Positions 28,416-42,736 of a DNA stretch of 64,000 nt are shown in pieces (position 1 is the first letter of the stretch; every line of letters starts with the position of its first letter). The DNA is from Litomosoides sigmodontis (Eukaryota; Nematoda; Chromadorea; Rhabditida; Onchocercidae). The DNA lies in assembly GCA_963070105.1 (NCBI GenBank), contig OY718808.1:7613398-7677397 (forward strand), read 5' to 3'. Position numbers and translations under genes: made by a program. The notes under the pieces are model-generated. The model saw only the letters and a program-made list of their open reading frames with translations. It was not told the origin of the DNA and did no database searches.

Positions 28416-31400
28416 CTAAATTATATTACATGCCTCATTTTTGCTTCCTGAAGAAATTATCCGCGAAACAACAGCGTTATTTTTACATATTCGAGCAATA
28501 CCAGCAGCTTCCTGAGCGATTTCATCATTACCACTCAAATTTTCCAGCTCACCTCGAGCCCAATCAAATGCATCTGCTGCAATTGAGAAGCATTTCGCCC
28601 CACCAAGCGCTCGCAACGATTCTATCCTGAAACTCAGCTGAAACTATATTACAATTTGGGAAACAAGTTATTCATTATTCCAAACCGTTTCATGAACCGA
28701 AAAATCAAGAAGCAAATATTTTTCTAAAAATAGTTCTTAAAAATATGATTAAGGAAAGGAGGTAGGCACCACTGCTACAATTGGATGATCTGTTTATTCC
28801 TCCTCTTGAACTCTTTTTTTAGTCTATGAAAATTCAATTCGTAGGATACTTCATTTTTCCTTAGACTCTTCATCCTGTATGGAATTATATCAATTTAGGG
28901 GAAATTTCATTCCACAGGGAATTATACCACAAAAGTGACCTCGAAATATTAATATACTGAGCATATTCGACAAAAAGAGCAATGCGAAAAGTAACAGAAT
29001 TGAGAGACGAAAATGGTGACATGCGATGCTCGAAACGAGATTGTTCCGTATTCGATGAAGGCATTCGAATCTTACCCGTTGCTATCAACGCAACAGCTGC
29101 CTACAAAATATTATATGTTCAACCAATGTAATAATACAGCACAAAAATCCAGCCTAGGTTTTCCTTGCTTTTAAAGGTATCTATGTTACACATTGATGAA
29201 AAGCGCACACATATTCTAAAATACTTGATGCTAAATTAAACGCACAAGAACGTTGGAGAAGGAATCTTCGTAAAGTACGCAAAGTATCTATAATAAAAAT
29301 TATAGATACAGATAAAACGTTGCGCTGAATAACGTGGAAAAATTTCTGACTTAGAAAATAAGTTCATAGAAATAGCCAACCATAAAAAATGCTTCAGCCA
29401 CTTTAGCTTGTGCACGATAAAATAATAAGAATCGCTGCTTCTCTGCAGTTTTCTTCTTGATTTCAATTTCTTTCTTACATTTCGATAGTTTTTTGCGATC
29501 ACCTTTCTTCCGCACTTTCGCCACTGGAAAATTACTTTGTTCGACTTGTTTTTTCAAAATTCGAATTCGACATATCTCATTTCCTCTTAACTGAATAATA
29601 TGTTATCACTACGTTATTATATATGTATTCCATTATGTACTGCGTTAAGTGTCACTTGCCAGTGTTTTTTAATCAGCATGAATAAGTACAGATGAGCAAA
29701 CGAAAAGAATCAGAAAACTTACTTCTTTTTTCACCAGCAGCTACGAGTGCGATAGAGCGGTCTAACGTATTCACTAGCCATTTAAATATAATTTCGCTTA
29801 AATACCTGAAAAGATCGTGCTTTTTAGTAGTTAGCAAAAAGAATCAACAATTAACAATTCAACAATTACTGACATGACTTCAATATGTCTTGTACCAGTT
29901 AATTCCATTACTTCCAGTACATAAGCTATTAATCTATTCACCACAGTTTTGCAAAAAACTAGAAGGTTATCCTGCCTGCAGTATGAAAAAAAACCATATG
30001 CTAGTTACGGTTTGAAACTGAAAGAAACCAAATTACTGCATCTAAATCCAATTCTACTCTCAACTGGAGGAGACTTATTTGACAAGAGATTATAACTGGA
30101 AAAGGATCGATTATTGAGGAAATAATTGAAAAAAGCATTTACCAATAAACATACGAGTACTCGAATGAGGCGAAGAGATCGAGATAAAACGATAGATAGA
30201 AATGATATTTTATAAGAGATAATGTATGCAGCATTACAAAAGATGTCAATGATAGATTTATCGCTGATTCTTGGCCCAAGTAATACAAATCAAATGCATT
30301 CTCAGCACGCTCAGCCTAAAACAACAACAACGCAAGTATATAAGATATAAGAAATCCGATTTTGACACAGGTTCAACTCTCTTAATGAAATGCTGTAAGG
30401 AAAAGCAAAACATGATTCTGTCGAATAAAAATTGGCAAGTGTTTCTTGCTTACTGTGCCAAATTGAGCCAAGTTGTACGGGTCAAATCAAAACAGCTATA
30501 GCATTACATCAAAAATGGTAAGCTTACAAATTTTTCATTCAGCTTGAAGTTACCAAAATTGGTTAAAGTGTCACCAAATAAAGTAGAAACAAACCTCAGC
30601 CTGCAATGTCGAAAAATCCTCAATACAGCAAGCAATTTTTTCGCGTTGTCTAGATGGATTCAGTCCAAACATTTGAATTACACTAAGAAAAACTTTCACT
30701 GAATCGTTCACAAATTCTTTCCAACACTCATAGCACTGTTCTATGCTGAAAGCTTGGCTCCTGAAAGAAAATCAAAAATCACTTGAAAAATCTTCAAAAA
30801 GCATTTTGATAAAAATGATCCCCAAACCATACAAAAAATTCTTGAATTCCAGCTATAGCAATCTCTTCTTTCATGTGCAAAAACAAAAATTCTATCCAGA
30901 AAAGTTCCTTAGAGTTTTTAAAAATTTATCAAAATCAGATGTGCGCTAATACTATAAAAAATTAAGTTACATCGAATCAAGAACTGGTGGTGCAGCAAAC
31001 ATCCGAATTGAATCGACAATAACAGTAGAGAGCTGCACACGTCCCAAAATATTGTCATCACCAGGAAACAGGACCATCTGTAGCAGCGAACGGGATAAAA
31101 CACAACTGTCTGATAAGCTAAACGTCCGTAAGTAATCCTAGAAAATAATGGTTACAAAACTGTAGACCAGTGGGATGTATTCGCTCCCCACCGTGCAATT
31201 TTCACATTATTTGAATTAAGCCATGATTAAAAAAATTTCATGTCCCATTTATTTTAGTGATAAAGGTTCCTTTGATTGTTTTTAATTTTGTAATCAAATG
31301 AAACGAGAGGAGTAAGAGTTTCCAACAGCAGATACTTACGAGTTACAAATGTCCTCAAACAATCCCCAATAACTTTTGTTTTTATAATGGAGCGAAAAAA

Positions 31401-33821
31401 AATTACGATGATGTCTTCAATATTCGAAACTTTTGCAGGCAATTCGGTGGTAATGGATGAAATTTTGGAACAAATTTTTTTCAAGTATCGCATAGTTTCT
31501 GCCCGATTTATCATCTTTGTATTACGTGGAAATGTTGGCGGTAACTGCCTTCTGTTTATATCGGGTTCAAACGCTGGCAGCCAAGCGTAATCTTCTAGAA
31601 AATAAAAACGTTAAAATTAAAATTACCAAAAATCTGACAAAGAAAAGAATTAGTCCAAAAAGTTCAAAAAGCTATGCAGCAACATGTATAGCAACTGAAA
31701 GCGAACGACTAAATATTTCTCTGAATTTCAAAAATGTCAACCATTTTTTGAAACGTATTGAAATTTCACGTAAAACTTCCGAATAAAAATTAAGTAGGAG
31801 CAATACATAAAATACCATCATCCTCTTCCGGTGACTGCAGCCCCAAAGACATGGTTGATTCCATCTTCTCCAACAATAAACAAACAATGTTCAAATGTAA
31901 AGCACATTCCTCCAAATTAGGCCTAGAGCTTGCTACTTTTTATTAAACAAAAAATTAGCGCTGGTACAAGAAAATGAATCCATAGAATTTCCAAAAAAAT
32001 TGTAAACACTGAAATCTAATTAGTAGACAAATAAAAAGGAAATCTTTTTCACAAATTACGCTATCTACTATAGAGTAATGAGGAAACCAATCTATTTTCC
32101 GGAATCTTCAACGCACCTAAAGTAATTTTGGGTATTTGATCGGGTATAAGAATTCGTGGGAGACTGGATCAATAAACTGAGTGATAGAAGTATAAGGCGA
32201 ATGAACTGTATACGATATAGCACTGCATCCAGTAATTCATGGTTAACTGGTTTTTGCTGCAATAAAAGGCACTCATTAGGCAATTGACGATACTTTTTCA
32301 AGCCTTTCTATCGTGAAGAATAAAGTTCTCCGAACAAAGTAACAGCTGATGAGTTAGTAAGTCATCAGCTGTTAAAAGATCAGATAACTTACTTTTATTC
32401 TCCTTTGCAAATCACTTTCAGCTGCTTTTAGTGAGCTTGTTAACTTAGGTATTGGCAACAGATCAAGCTGTACTGCATATCCATTAAAATCTTCCTGAAG
32501 AATTAGTTTCATACTTCATATAAAATTCATATATTTAAGATAGAAAACCAAAACTAGTGCTGGAACTAAAAACAATTTATGTTATTGGATTATGATCACC
32601 ACTGCACAGTCACTTCTCTTACATGAAAAGACGACCAGGATAGAACAGGTTATTAAACGAGAAAATGAGACTTCTCAATAGAATGATTCTAAAGAAAATG
32701 TAACACAGCGTAGATTTCACACTCAAACAAAGTAGAGGAATGTGTACTTCCTCATAAACAGACGCCATTTGTATTATATGACGAAAAACTGTTGTAAGCT
32801 CCAAGATACCATACGAAAAAGCTGACAACACCGAATCGGTTACCGAATCCATGTGATTTAAGAAAACGCATGTCATCAACTGCAAACTATCACTAGTATA
32901 GTGGAATATAATATTTTAGAAATGGAGAGTGTAGTGGATAAATATTCTGACAGAACCTCTTTCCTGGTTATAAAGTTCAGAAAATCCCTAAATACGCTTT
33001 AGCATTAGCAACCTATTTTACTGCTTTTCTTTATAAAAAATGAAAAGTAAAGTTCTGAATCGTAGTTACTACCGAACAATTCTAATTCTCACCGTTTGTG
33101 CAATGGAATTCCCTTCAAGCCACGAAATTAGTGAAGCTAACATAGCATCCATTGTTGCTATCATCTCCCGTTCATCCATATTGCTGATGTTCAGGCGACC
33201 GGTTGAAACTAAACTTTCAAAAGCCGTCGAGGGATCAAAAGGTTTCATCCCAATATCCATCTTTGGATCCATAAGTTCTACAATTTTTCCCAAGTACTTA
33301 CTCACCAGTGATTTTGCAAATGGAATTTTTGAAATCAGCGCAACAGTTTAGAATGATTGAAAGGTGAGTGAGGAGCTTTGTAATATTATTCATAATCCAT
33401 TAATTACGGCATGAAGACAGGGTTCATGTAAATGAAAAACCAACCTATTGCACTCATTGCCTCCGAAAGTTGAAAATCATCCGCCATAACCAGTTCCCCA
33501 TTATTTAATTCTGAAAATTTCAATTGAACAAACTGAAAATAAATGCTACTACTACTTTTCAATGTTGTCAAAAAATTTGAAATGAAACTCACATTTTCTG
33601 TGATAAAACTTAAAAATGCTGATCATAAAGAAAAATGCAACAAACACCCGAAACTCACTTTTACATTCCATAAAAAAATCATTAGTAATATCAACTGTTG
33701 TTACTGGAGGTTGAAGTTGTGAAAACTGCGGGCTTTCACTATTTCCTGTACAAACAGCAATAATACCATCACAAATCAACTTCTGCAGCTCGGTAGACTG
33801 CACCTCATCTTGCTTACTCAT
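28416..33821 (-). CDS. natc-1: NAA35/MAK10, auxiliary subunit of N-terminal acetyltransferase C (NATC-1)
   Basis: Fifteen exons chain in phase: 33821-33659, 33510-33445, 33277-33093, 32879-32748, 32494-32393, 32307-32117, 31928-31816, 31594-31374, 31137-30971, 30760-30595, 30315-30143, 29805-29723, 29523-29381, 29100-28940, 28626-28416, giving 758 residues (human about 725). The N-terminal block LSEAMSAIELMDPKMDIGM is the most conserved signature of the family. Later CVLSRSLLQ, the ATLQ-like STLQAEAERAEN and YVYWYLSE also match. NAA35 anchors the catalytic NAA30 subunit on ribosomes; NatC acetylates N-termini such as Met-Leu and Met-Ile co-translationally. The C. elegans orthologue is natc-1, linked to stress resistance. 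The ATG lies one base behind ttttag, a likely trans-splice acceptor. The acceptor at 31928 (AAG) is the least certain junction. An optional in-frame exon at 29975-29874 is listed separately. Confidence 0.93.
29874..29975 (-). other. Possible 102-base cassette exon of NAA35
   Basis: Between the exon ending YVYW (30143) and the one starting YLSE (29805) lies an open segment bounded by ctgcag and gtcagt. It has splice phase 2 on both sides and adds 34 residues (QDNLLVFCKTVVNRLIAYVL and onward) without shifting frame. Skipping it restores the conserved YWYLSE, so the skipped form is taken as the main product. Confidence 0.35.
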
Positions 33822-35071
<1,250 letters not shown>

Positions 35072-36999
35072 CTAGTTTTCTTGCCCATTTACAGCTCTTA
35101 AGGCCTGTTCGCAAACATAGAGATCCTCGTCAACATTTTCATTATATGAATCCATCAGCGAGGATACCGCATCACCTAGTAATCGTTCAATTACGCTGGC
35201 TACTGGATAACGCTTCCGCTTCCTCCATTCTCGTTCCCTACTTCGTTCGAATTCTGAAACAAATGCGCAACTGTAACAGTGAGTAAAAATATAGCATCAA
35301 ATAGTCTCCTCTGTGGGCACGATGCTTGTATCACGCACTTCCTAATAGTTGCAATTCACGGGAAGATATTTCAATTCTGTGAAAGGACATCTATATTTCG
35401 ATCAAAAAGGAAGAATAATGTATAAACTAATATATATATATATAATTGAAAAATAGAATAGTGATAAAAAACGATACCTCGACAAAAATTTATATACTCT
35501 CTTGTGCATCTTTTCATATCGTCTTCTAGCTTCTGCATCATTGTCCAAATACCTGTTTCGATTTTTTCATAAGCCATCCGTTTATTATTATTCAAATTCT
35601 GTTGAGCGCACTCCAACTGACCGATGGTACGCCTTTTCAACGATTCAGTTCGTAGTGCCCTAATAACCTCAATGTACTGAAATACGTTCGTGTTAAATCA
35701 GAAGTGTATTAAAAGTAATGTCTTAGTACTACGCTGCATAATAAGAGGAAGGAAGGAAGAATATCCCTGACGGTGGCTTAAGACTCTACATTTAATCTTA
35801 GTATAGAAAAAATAAGCAGGAAAAGATAAGCGAGCAAAAACTTCCTTTACCAGCAGTATAAAATTGGAAAACCTGCAAAAGTACCTTGCAGTCCATTAAT
35901 ATATTTACCTGTAGTCTGTCGCGATATTCCTTAAGAATTTCTTCCTTTTTCTTGATAAAATCTGCTGCCTCCTGGCTCAAAACTTCAGCCTGTCTTTTTT
36001 CCAGCTACAACAAATGAACAGCGAACTGCCTTACATTTATTAATAAAAAATCTTTGGCAACACCAAACAAGATCAAGTTTTGCAAATTAGACAGTATCCA
36101 CACCATTAAATTTGCATGCAAATACTTCACCTATGAAATTATGGCCACAAAATCCATCAAAGCTTACATCCATTATCCATATATGAGATGTGTAGCTTCG
36201 ATCTAACGCTCTTCATTTAACAGGTGAGAAAGCGATAAACACTGGAAAAAAATTACCTGTTTCAATTTCTCAGCATAAAGCTTTTTTTTAGCCTCAATGA
36301 AGAGTTTCTCTGCCAATACAGTTCGCCAGGCATTTAATTCCCTTCGCCTTTCATATACAGATAACTCAATTTCGCTTTCACTGTCGGAAGACTCTTGCAT
36401 TTCCTCTGTTAATTCATTATCTTCAGGCTCCTGTGCAACGACTGTTGTCTGAAGTAAAGGAACAGGAACATTTCAGCTAGTTAATAAGAGACAAACAACG
36501 TTCACTGTAAGACTGTAACACTGGCAGGTAGAACAGATTACGTAAAAATTAAAATGAGTATGCTCGACCTCATATACACAGCTTTTGATTTCTTGCAGAC
36601 TACCTAACGCGCTCCCCACAGTAACTCACAGCAAGTATGACGTAGCATGTGGAAAAATGTCACAGCTAAATTTTTTAAAATTCATTTAATTCCAAATTTT
36701 GATGCGACACTCCCAAACACTCTCGATGTACTAAAACTATCTTCCCCTGAAAGAACCTCACATCTCACTTTAATCGTAATCTCTCGCAAAACTCATCCAC
36801 CACGTCACCTATCGCATACCTCCAATTTCTTGTGCAACCTGTATGCAACATGACGTATCGAAGAAAGTTGGATTAATCCGAAAGTTTTTTAAGTTTGAAA
36901 ATAAGCAAATACAGTATTTACAATGCAATGGTTTTACATACATACCTTTGCGGATTGAAATAATTCCGATTGCACATTTTCCCTGTGATAATATGCCAT
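35072..36999 (-). CDS. BRMS1/SDS3-family subunit of SIN3-HDAC co-repressor
   Basis: Five exons in phase: 36999-36946, 36448-36257, 36004-35909, 35676-35478, 35253-35072; 240 residues, close to BRMS1 (about 246). The N-terminus is acidic (EEMQESSDSESEIEL). A YERRREL segment followed by a long charged coiled coil (FIEAKKKLYAEKLKQ, LSQEAADFIKKKEEILKEYR, LRTESLKRRTIGQLECAQQN) matches the Sds3-like domain in order and spacing. By family knowledge this domain bridges SIN3 and HDACs and supports dimerisation, in the nucleus. BRMS1 versus SUDS3 orthology cannot be settled here. The start codon is immediately preceded by aattttag, a textbook trans-splice acceptor, which fixes the start. Confidence 0.82.
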
Positions 37000-39586
37000 C
37001 TAAAATTTGACAATTTAATATAAGAAATAATTACATATCGTTTTTCAAGGCATCAAATCTCTTCGAGAAACGGTGGTGGAGCGTTGAACATTGATGGATA
37101 AGATGAAATGGAATGAAATTATCAATGAACAACAACAGGCCCCCAAAATGTGGTATCGATGAGGAGGAAAAAGCACGTGGAGTGGAATTGATGATGGAAC
37201 GATTGATGTATAACTGAAGAGCTGTTGGTAAGAGGAATGGGATTAAACTTGTAAACATATGCTATGGCTTATGACAAAGCGGAATGAGGAACAGTTGACT
37301 GATAACGCACAGCAACATGTCATCAAAACCAATTGAAGTAGATTGCTGAGACTCAGCAACAAAATTTGCTCCTTACCCGTTCATAAATCAAAATTCTAGA
37401 TCTTTCTGAACTTCTTCCTTATCTTTCCTTTCTCAAATTAGGGATGAAAGGAAGGATACTGGTTGCAAAAATAATTATTAGCTGAAAAAATTAAAGTTTC
37501 ATACGTCTCATCATTTCGCTACTCATAAATATCATTCCTTTTGCTGTTTTTGATATCAACTTGATTCATACGCTGAAATATGATTATCAACAATAATTTG
37601 ACGTAAGTGATTCTTCGGTAGAATACAGTAGTGTGTGTATTCATTGAAATATTTTTTCTCTTGTAAAGAAAAATTGAGGAAGAATTGAACAAAGAGTTTA
37701 TTCTACATATTTAAATCATTTCTTTCCAGAAATCTCTTTTCTTTTGCTCTTTCGTTTCTCTCCTCCGTTTTTGTTCACACTAATAGCGTTTTTCCTTGGC
37801 CACACTATCACTTATTCAGAATGTCATCGAGTCAAATAAAAAAATTTCACCAAGTAATTTCAAAAAATTAACAAAAAACATTCCAACACATATATAAGTA
37901 GTATTTGAAATAAAATTTAATAGCAATAGACCACTCAGTGGAGTAAATCTTCCATGAGCAATATGTTGAAATAAAATATTTGCATTTGCAGTATGGTTAA
38001 TGTTACTTAGAAATGTTACTTCATGGCCTTCAGTGATCAGTCAAGCATCACTTCGCATCGGCAAGTTCTCATTCCCATACGTCATCCGGCTGAATAGACC
38101 GACGGATGAATGATGAATGAATAAGAGTACGACAAGGAAATAGACAAGTCGACTGACAACGAAAGGTAGTAAAATACTGTGAAACTTAAGAAATGCAAAT
38201 GAGTGCGCAGTTGTAGGAGAAATGATGAAATTAAGAAGTACTATGTACATCTTAGCTCTTATTCCTTATAATAAAATTATGAAAAGATGATTATGTGCTT
38301 TAATAAAGGTAATTACAGGTGCCTTCAATACGTCAGAGTGTAGTAAAAAATGAGCGTCGTAAAGTTATATTTCTCGAACATCTAATTTTTTTTTCTTCAA
38401 ACATATCAAGCAATCTCATTCTATCGCTCATAAGCATTTTTATTTCCCCAACTAAAAATTTACTACCTGTATTTTAGTGCATTTTGAGATAGGAGAAGAT
38501 AATAGAGGATTTCAAAATTAACAGGAAATCTTAAATTTCTATTAATGAATCCTACCTGAATCTGGAAGTAATGAATGATCCACTCGCATCTCTTCTCTTT
38601 CCAATAACAGAAGTTTATTATTAAAGAAAGTACAACTCCTCAGTCCCTAGTAGAGTACTGATAATCATTCGCTTGATATTTTTTTTCTTTTCCATCACAC
38701 ATAATCTGGATGTGGTAATTTGAATAGAAAAGTAGTTCCTAGTAACTGCTACTGCAATCGACAACCTTTCGTACCACACATTCCCTTCATATTCATACGG
38801 TATAACTGATCATATCTGTCACTCATCGTATTGCTATTTTAACAATTACACATCATCGACAGTGCCATGATGTACTGCGCAGATTCACATGCTTCTTTCA
38901 ATTTATTAACTATGGAATAGCTGTTTTACAACATAAATCTCAATGAAAAAGGTTGGATTGGATCCCAATGTATATAATCAAATATAACATATAAAATGAA
39001 GTGAAAAGTCAAATTTGCAAAATGAAATTAATGGACAGTTTTGAAGAAGCGTGCTATCAGCTGAAAATAAAAAAATCATTAAAACATGGAGGGAGAGAGG
39101 AGAAGACATTTACAAGGTATGTACAATATAATTTACGAAATGAATAGTAATGCAAATACATATAGCATTTTACGTTATTTGGAAAATTAGTAAACAAGAC
39201 AATTCTTTCACAAAGGAATTTTTCCACGAAGAAATTCAATAAAAATAAAGACGTAGAAGAGAAAATAAAATCGTCGTCCGTACAAATATAAGAGATACAA
39301 GATTTCAATCTTGCATCAATCGCAGATAACTACAGGATATACATTCACAGTTCTCATCGCTGATTGCTTTTTCTCTTAAATAGATTTAAGTACATGGATG
39401 TAAGTACAAGAAGCAAACGACTTAAGATGGACATTTTGAACTTACGAAAATAAAGACGCAATAAACTAAAATTACAGATAAGTAAAAAAGATCTTTGTAT
39501 CCTTAGCTGTTTTTTGAATGAAAAAGGCAAAGAAAACATCAACACTTCTCATGTGCTAAAAGATTTTTAATAGATTATACTTCTTC
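37000..39586. other. Intergenic region between TREX-like and SDS3-like genes
   Basis: 2.6 kb in which I see no exon with protein similarity or paired splice sites on either strand. Chance open frames of 60-80 codons occur. By position it includes the SDS3-like promoter and the TREX-like 3' UTR. Confidence 0.45.
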
Positions 39587-42482
39587 CTAAAATGGAAATT
39601 TAACAGCATGCGTGTCTACATATTCCATAAATTCTTCTCCATATGCTATGCAAATTTTCAGCAAGGCTTCACAATCATCTCTAGCAAAGTGAGCATCATA
39701 ATCGCCACTTAATAACTGAAAAAAAGCCAATATTAGATTTGCAAATCAAATATATCAATGTTATTAACTTTTTTTCAGCAATCTTTTTAAATGAAAAATC
39801 ATCTACCATTTCACTTTCAATCCGTATCACTACTGTTGATGATAGTAGCTGGATTTAAAAGTTCTTGGAAGCTTAAAATGAGCAGTACAATGTCGTGCAC
39901 TACAAGGTAGTCGGACCAAGCTGTTGACTTACTTAATCATTTGGTAAAATATATGAAAGAGCTTTTAATTTTGCCATACATCAAAGAATGTATAAATTCC
40001 AGTGCTTCTGAAAGTCTTCATATTTTAGTGAGTTATACAGGAGATTTAATGACGTAATAACCTGCTTATACATAGATTCCAGTTTGAAAGCACCTTTCTC
40101 ATGAAAATATGCAACCGAAAAATGATTATTAAACATCCAGTCACCTTCACTGGAACGTCTGAAAGTAAGTCAAACTAGAAATAAGGAGAAACAGCAATTC
40201 TGATATGAGAACAACATGAAAAATTATTTCAAATTATTTCATTTGATTAGGATCTTCAATTTTCAGCATTTCACTCAGTGAAAAACTCACATCCTCATAA
40301 AAAAAATTCAGGGTGCATAGTAAATAACAGAGGTAACTTACTTAAAAAGATTCGGTCGAACACGTTTCTTCTTAGCTGGTGACCATTTCGTCATACGGAT
40401 AAAGTTTAATGGATGATCATCCGGTGTTTCGGCAAAAAGCCGTCTTCTTGCAGGCCTGCATGTAATCATACTGATAGGAAAGTGGTTATGAAGCGAATAC
40501 AAACTACTAAATCCTCGGGTTATATCACCGCTAGTATCGTCTATGCTTTGATCAAAATTACAGGACTTTACTCTTAATATCGTCTAAAGATCTGGTGTAT
40601 GAACAGGAATTAGAAAACAGAAATCAACATCAAGATAATTAAATCGCAGGTTTTTAACAACTCCATTTAATTTAATAAACCTCTTTGGTTCGCTTCTAGT
40701 CCTCTCAACTGGAATGACAAGTGTAGTGGTTTGTGACTCCTCAGTAACAGTTCCAATATCAATCTTCGGTACTACTGTAGAGATGTTCGGTACTTCGAAT
40801 GTTCCAGAACTTATATTTGCGGAACACTTCGACATTTTCTGCGGTTGTTTTGTGGTCAGTGGTGGACTTTCACTATTTACTTGTGCTGACACTGGAATAT
40901 AAAATCACTTGATATACTGCATGACTAAAATAATGCTGGAAATAAACGTAAGAGCAGTTTCAGAAATAAATTTCCGTTTCTTTCCAACTTGATTAAAATT
41001 GCAATTGGTTTTATGGTGCATTAAATTAAATGAACATTAAATAACACACAACGAGTCCAATCTAATAGCTGCACAGCAGTTCGTAATTCGTCGTGCAATT
41101 TTTTTTCCAGATCCAGAAACATGAGATAAGAATCTACAAAATAAACCTAAAACAAAATAAAATAATCATTCAATCAAGTGAAACAAGTTGTTTTTGTATT
41201 TCCGAAAATAAATAGATTTTGCACTCGGCATTTGTTTAGGTAAAGAATTGCAGCAAAAAAAGGAACTACACCTGGTCAGGAATAGGACTGACACTCAGCA
41301 GGTCGTTTCGTTCAAATTCTGCATGCAGTAGACGAAAATCAAACCTTAACAATTAGCAAAAAACTGGTTAACTTAGGCAGCATAAAAATATCACATTACA
41401 AAAATATTATAAGAAGACAAAAAAGATATTAAACCTTAATCCATTGTGAGCAATTATGCAAACTGGCTTCCTTGTTTGTTCCAAAAAAAGTTTTACTCCT
41501 TTCCATTCTGTAGCAAAATCGTTCTTGCCTTCTAAGTCTTCGCGGGAGTAAACAAAAACTAGGAGCATTTGTTTTTTGAAAAAAAAACCAATATCACAGA
41601 TTTTATGACGGGTAATAACATCGGTTTTGACGAAATATGTTTTAAATTAAAGGACTGCGAAATGAAAGTAAGTATAAAACTTTGAAAATACGCAAATTAC
41701 CGCTGTACTGAAGCCGTCCTTTTTCGTAATCTGCCCATTCTCTTTCACTCATTTTAGGTTTTACCTGAAAAATACAAATTCAATAAAAATCCACTCTGCA
41801 CTGCCCTATAGTTCTAAACACATATAGTGCTCCAGATTCAATTTTGCTCAACATATAGAGAAAAATTATGACACCGATTTACAAATGGAGTATGTATATG
41901 CAAGCAGCTAACGATTTCAAGTTAAAATGAATCTAGAACATGAAGAAAAAAACCTGCGCAGAGTAGATGTTGCAAGGAATTCGAAGTCTACTGGATCTGG
42001 AATACGGTACTTCATCATCCGCTTCACTATTCATCAACTGATCCATCTTTCGAATTCCAGACAGGATTGCTTTTCTTGTAGCCGAAATGAGACTGATTTC
42101 CATGACATGAGGAGCTTGGCTGGAGCTAGCTGAAATCGTAAAATTAATGGAAATACTAATTACACAGAGAAATAACAGAAAGCATAAGACAACCTAAAAA
42201 ATGCTCAAAATCTATTGCAGTGCGACTGAAATCAGATGCGTCTCTAGTCTAATTAGCTTTAAAAAACCTATTACAATAAATCAGCCAGCGTACATAAAAC
42301 AGAAATTTACTAAGTCTGATGTGGTTGCGCAACATCTGAGACAAATCCCTCTGGCCGCCTGGAATAGGTAAATCATCCAGTGGATTCATTGCATCGACTG
42401 GAAAAAGCCCATTGGCTTCTACATCCAGAAAAACAAATGACTGTATGGGACCCGCTCCACGACGATTCACACCAGCAGCCAT
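39587..42482 (-). CDS. TREX-like DEDDh 3'-5' exonuclease
   Basis: Ten exons in phase: 42482-42311, 42129-41954, 41764-41701, 41531-41435, 41344-41272, 41146-41053, 40891-40681, 40455-40342, 40158-40062, 39715-39587; 408 residues. Exo I is FVFLDVEANGL (D20, E22). Exo II is CIIAHNGLRFDF (AHNG at 165-168, D172). Exo III is HFARDD (H375, D380, the HxxxxD form). VMEISLISA after Exo I and YFVDSYLMFLDLE after Exo II also match TREX1/TREX2. All four acidic residues and the catalytic His are present, so it should be active on DNA ends. Between Exo II and Exo III sits an unusual Ser/Thr/Pro-rich insert of about 110 residues ending near AKKKRVRPN, an NLS-like basic patch. The ATG directly follows gtcttaatag. 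A possible microprotein frame ends 13 bases upstream. Exact paralogue identity is uncertain. Confidence 0.88.
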
Positions 42483-42495
42483 CTATTAAGACAAG

Positions 42496-42736
42496 CTAAA
42501 AAGCAATCCCTTCTGATTTCTCGAACAAAGCCTTCTTGAAACTGATGCCAAATTCATAAGCACAATTACCAACCATGTCAACTTCTTCATGCTGAAGTGA
42601 GAGGAACTTGAAAATTGGAAAACTATTCAGTTGTATATGAAATCAAGCCGGTTATCACACTCCACCACGGATCAGAAGTCAACTTTTTCATTATAGCTTC
42701 CAGACCAAAATATCGGTGATTTGAAACTTCACACAT
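42496..42736 (-). CDS. Possible 57-residue microprotein upstream of the TREX-like gene
   Basis: Two short exons, 42736-42659 and 42591-42496, join in phase 0 across a 67-base intron (gtgata to cttcag). The ATG lies three bases behind tactgcag, a good acceptor. The product starts MCEVSNHRYFGLEAIMKKL and ends KKALFEKSEGIAF. Composition looks protein-like, with Trp-Trp and few runs, and it is unlike the chance frames nearby. I do not recognise a family and there is no signal peptide or membrane segment. Its stop is 13 bases before the TREX-like ATG, so the pair could be a tight dicistronic unit or the frame could be a 5' UTR element. Treat as hypothetical. Confidence 0.4.
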
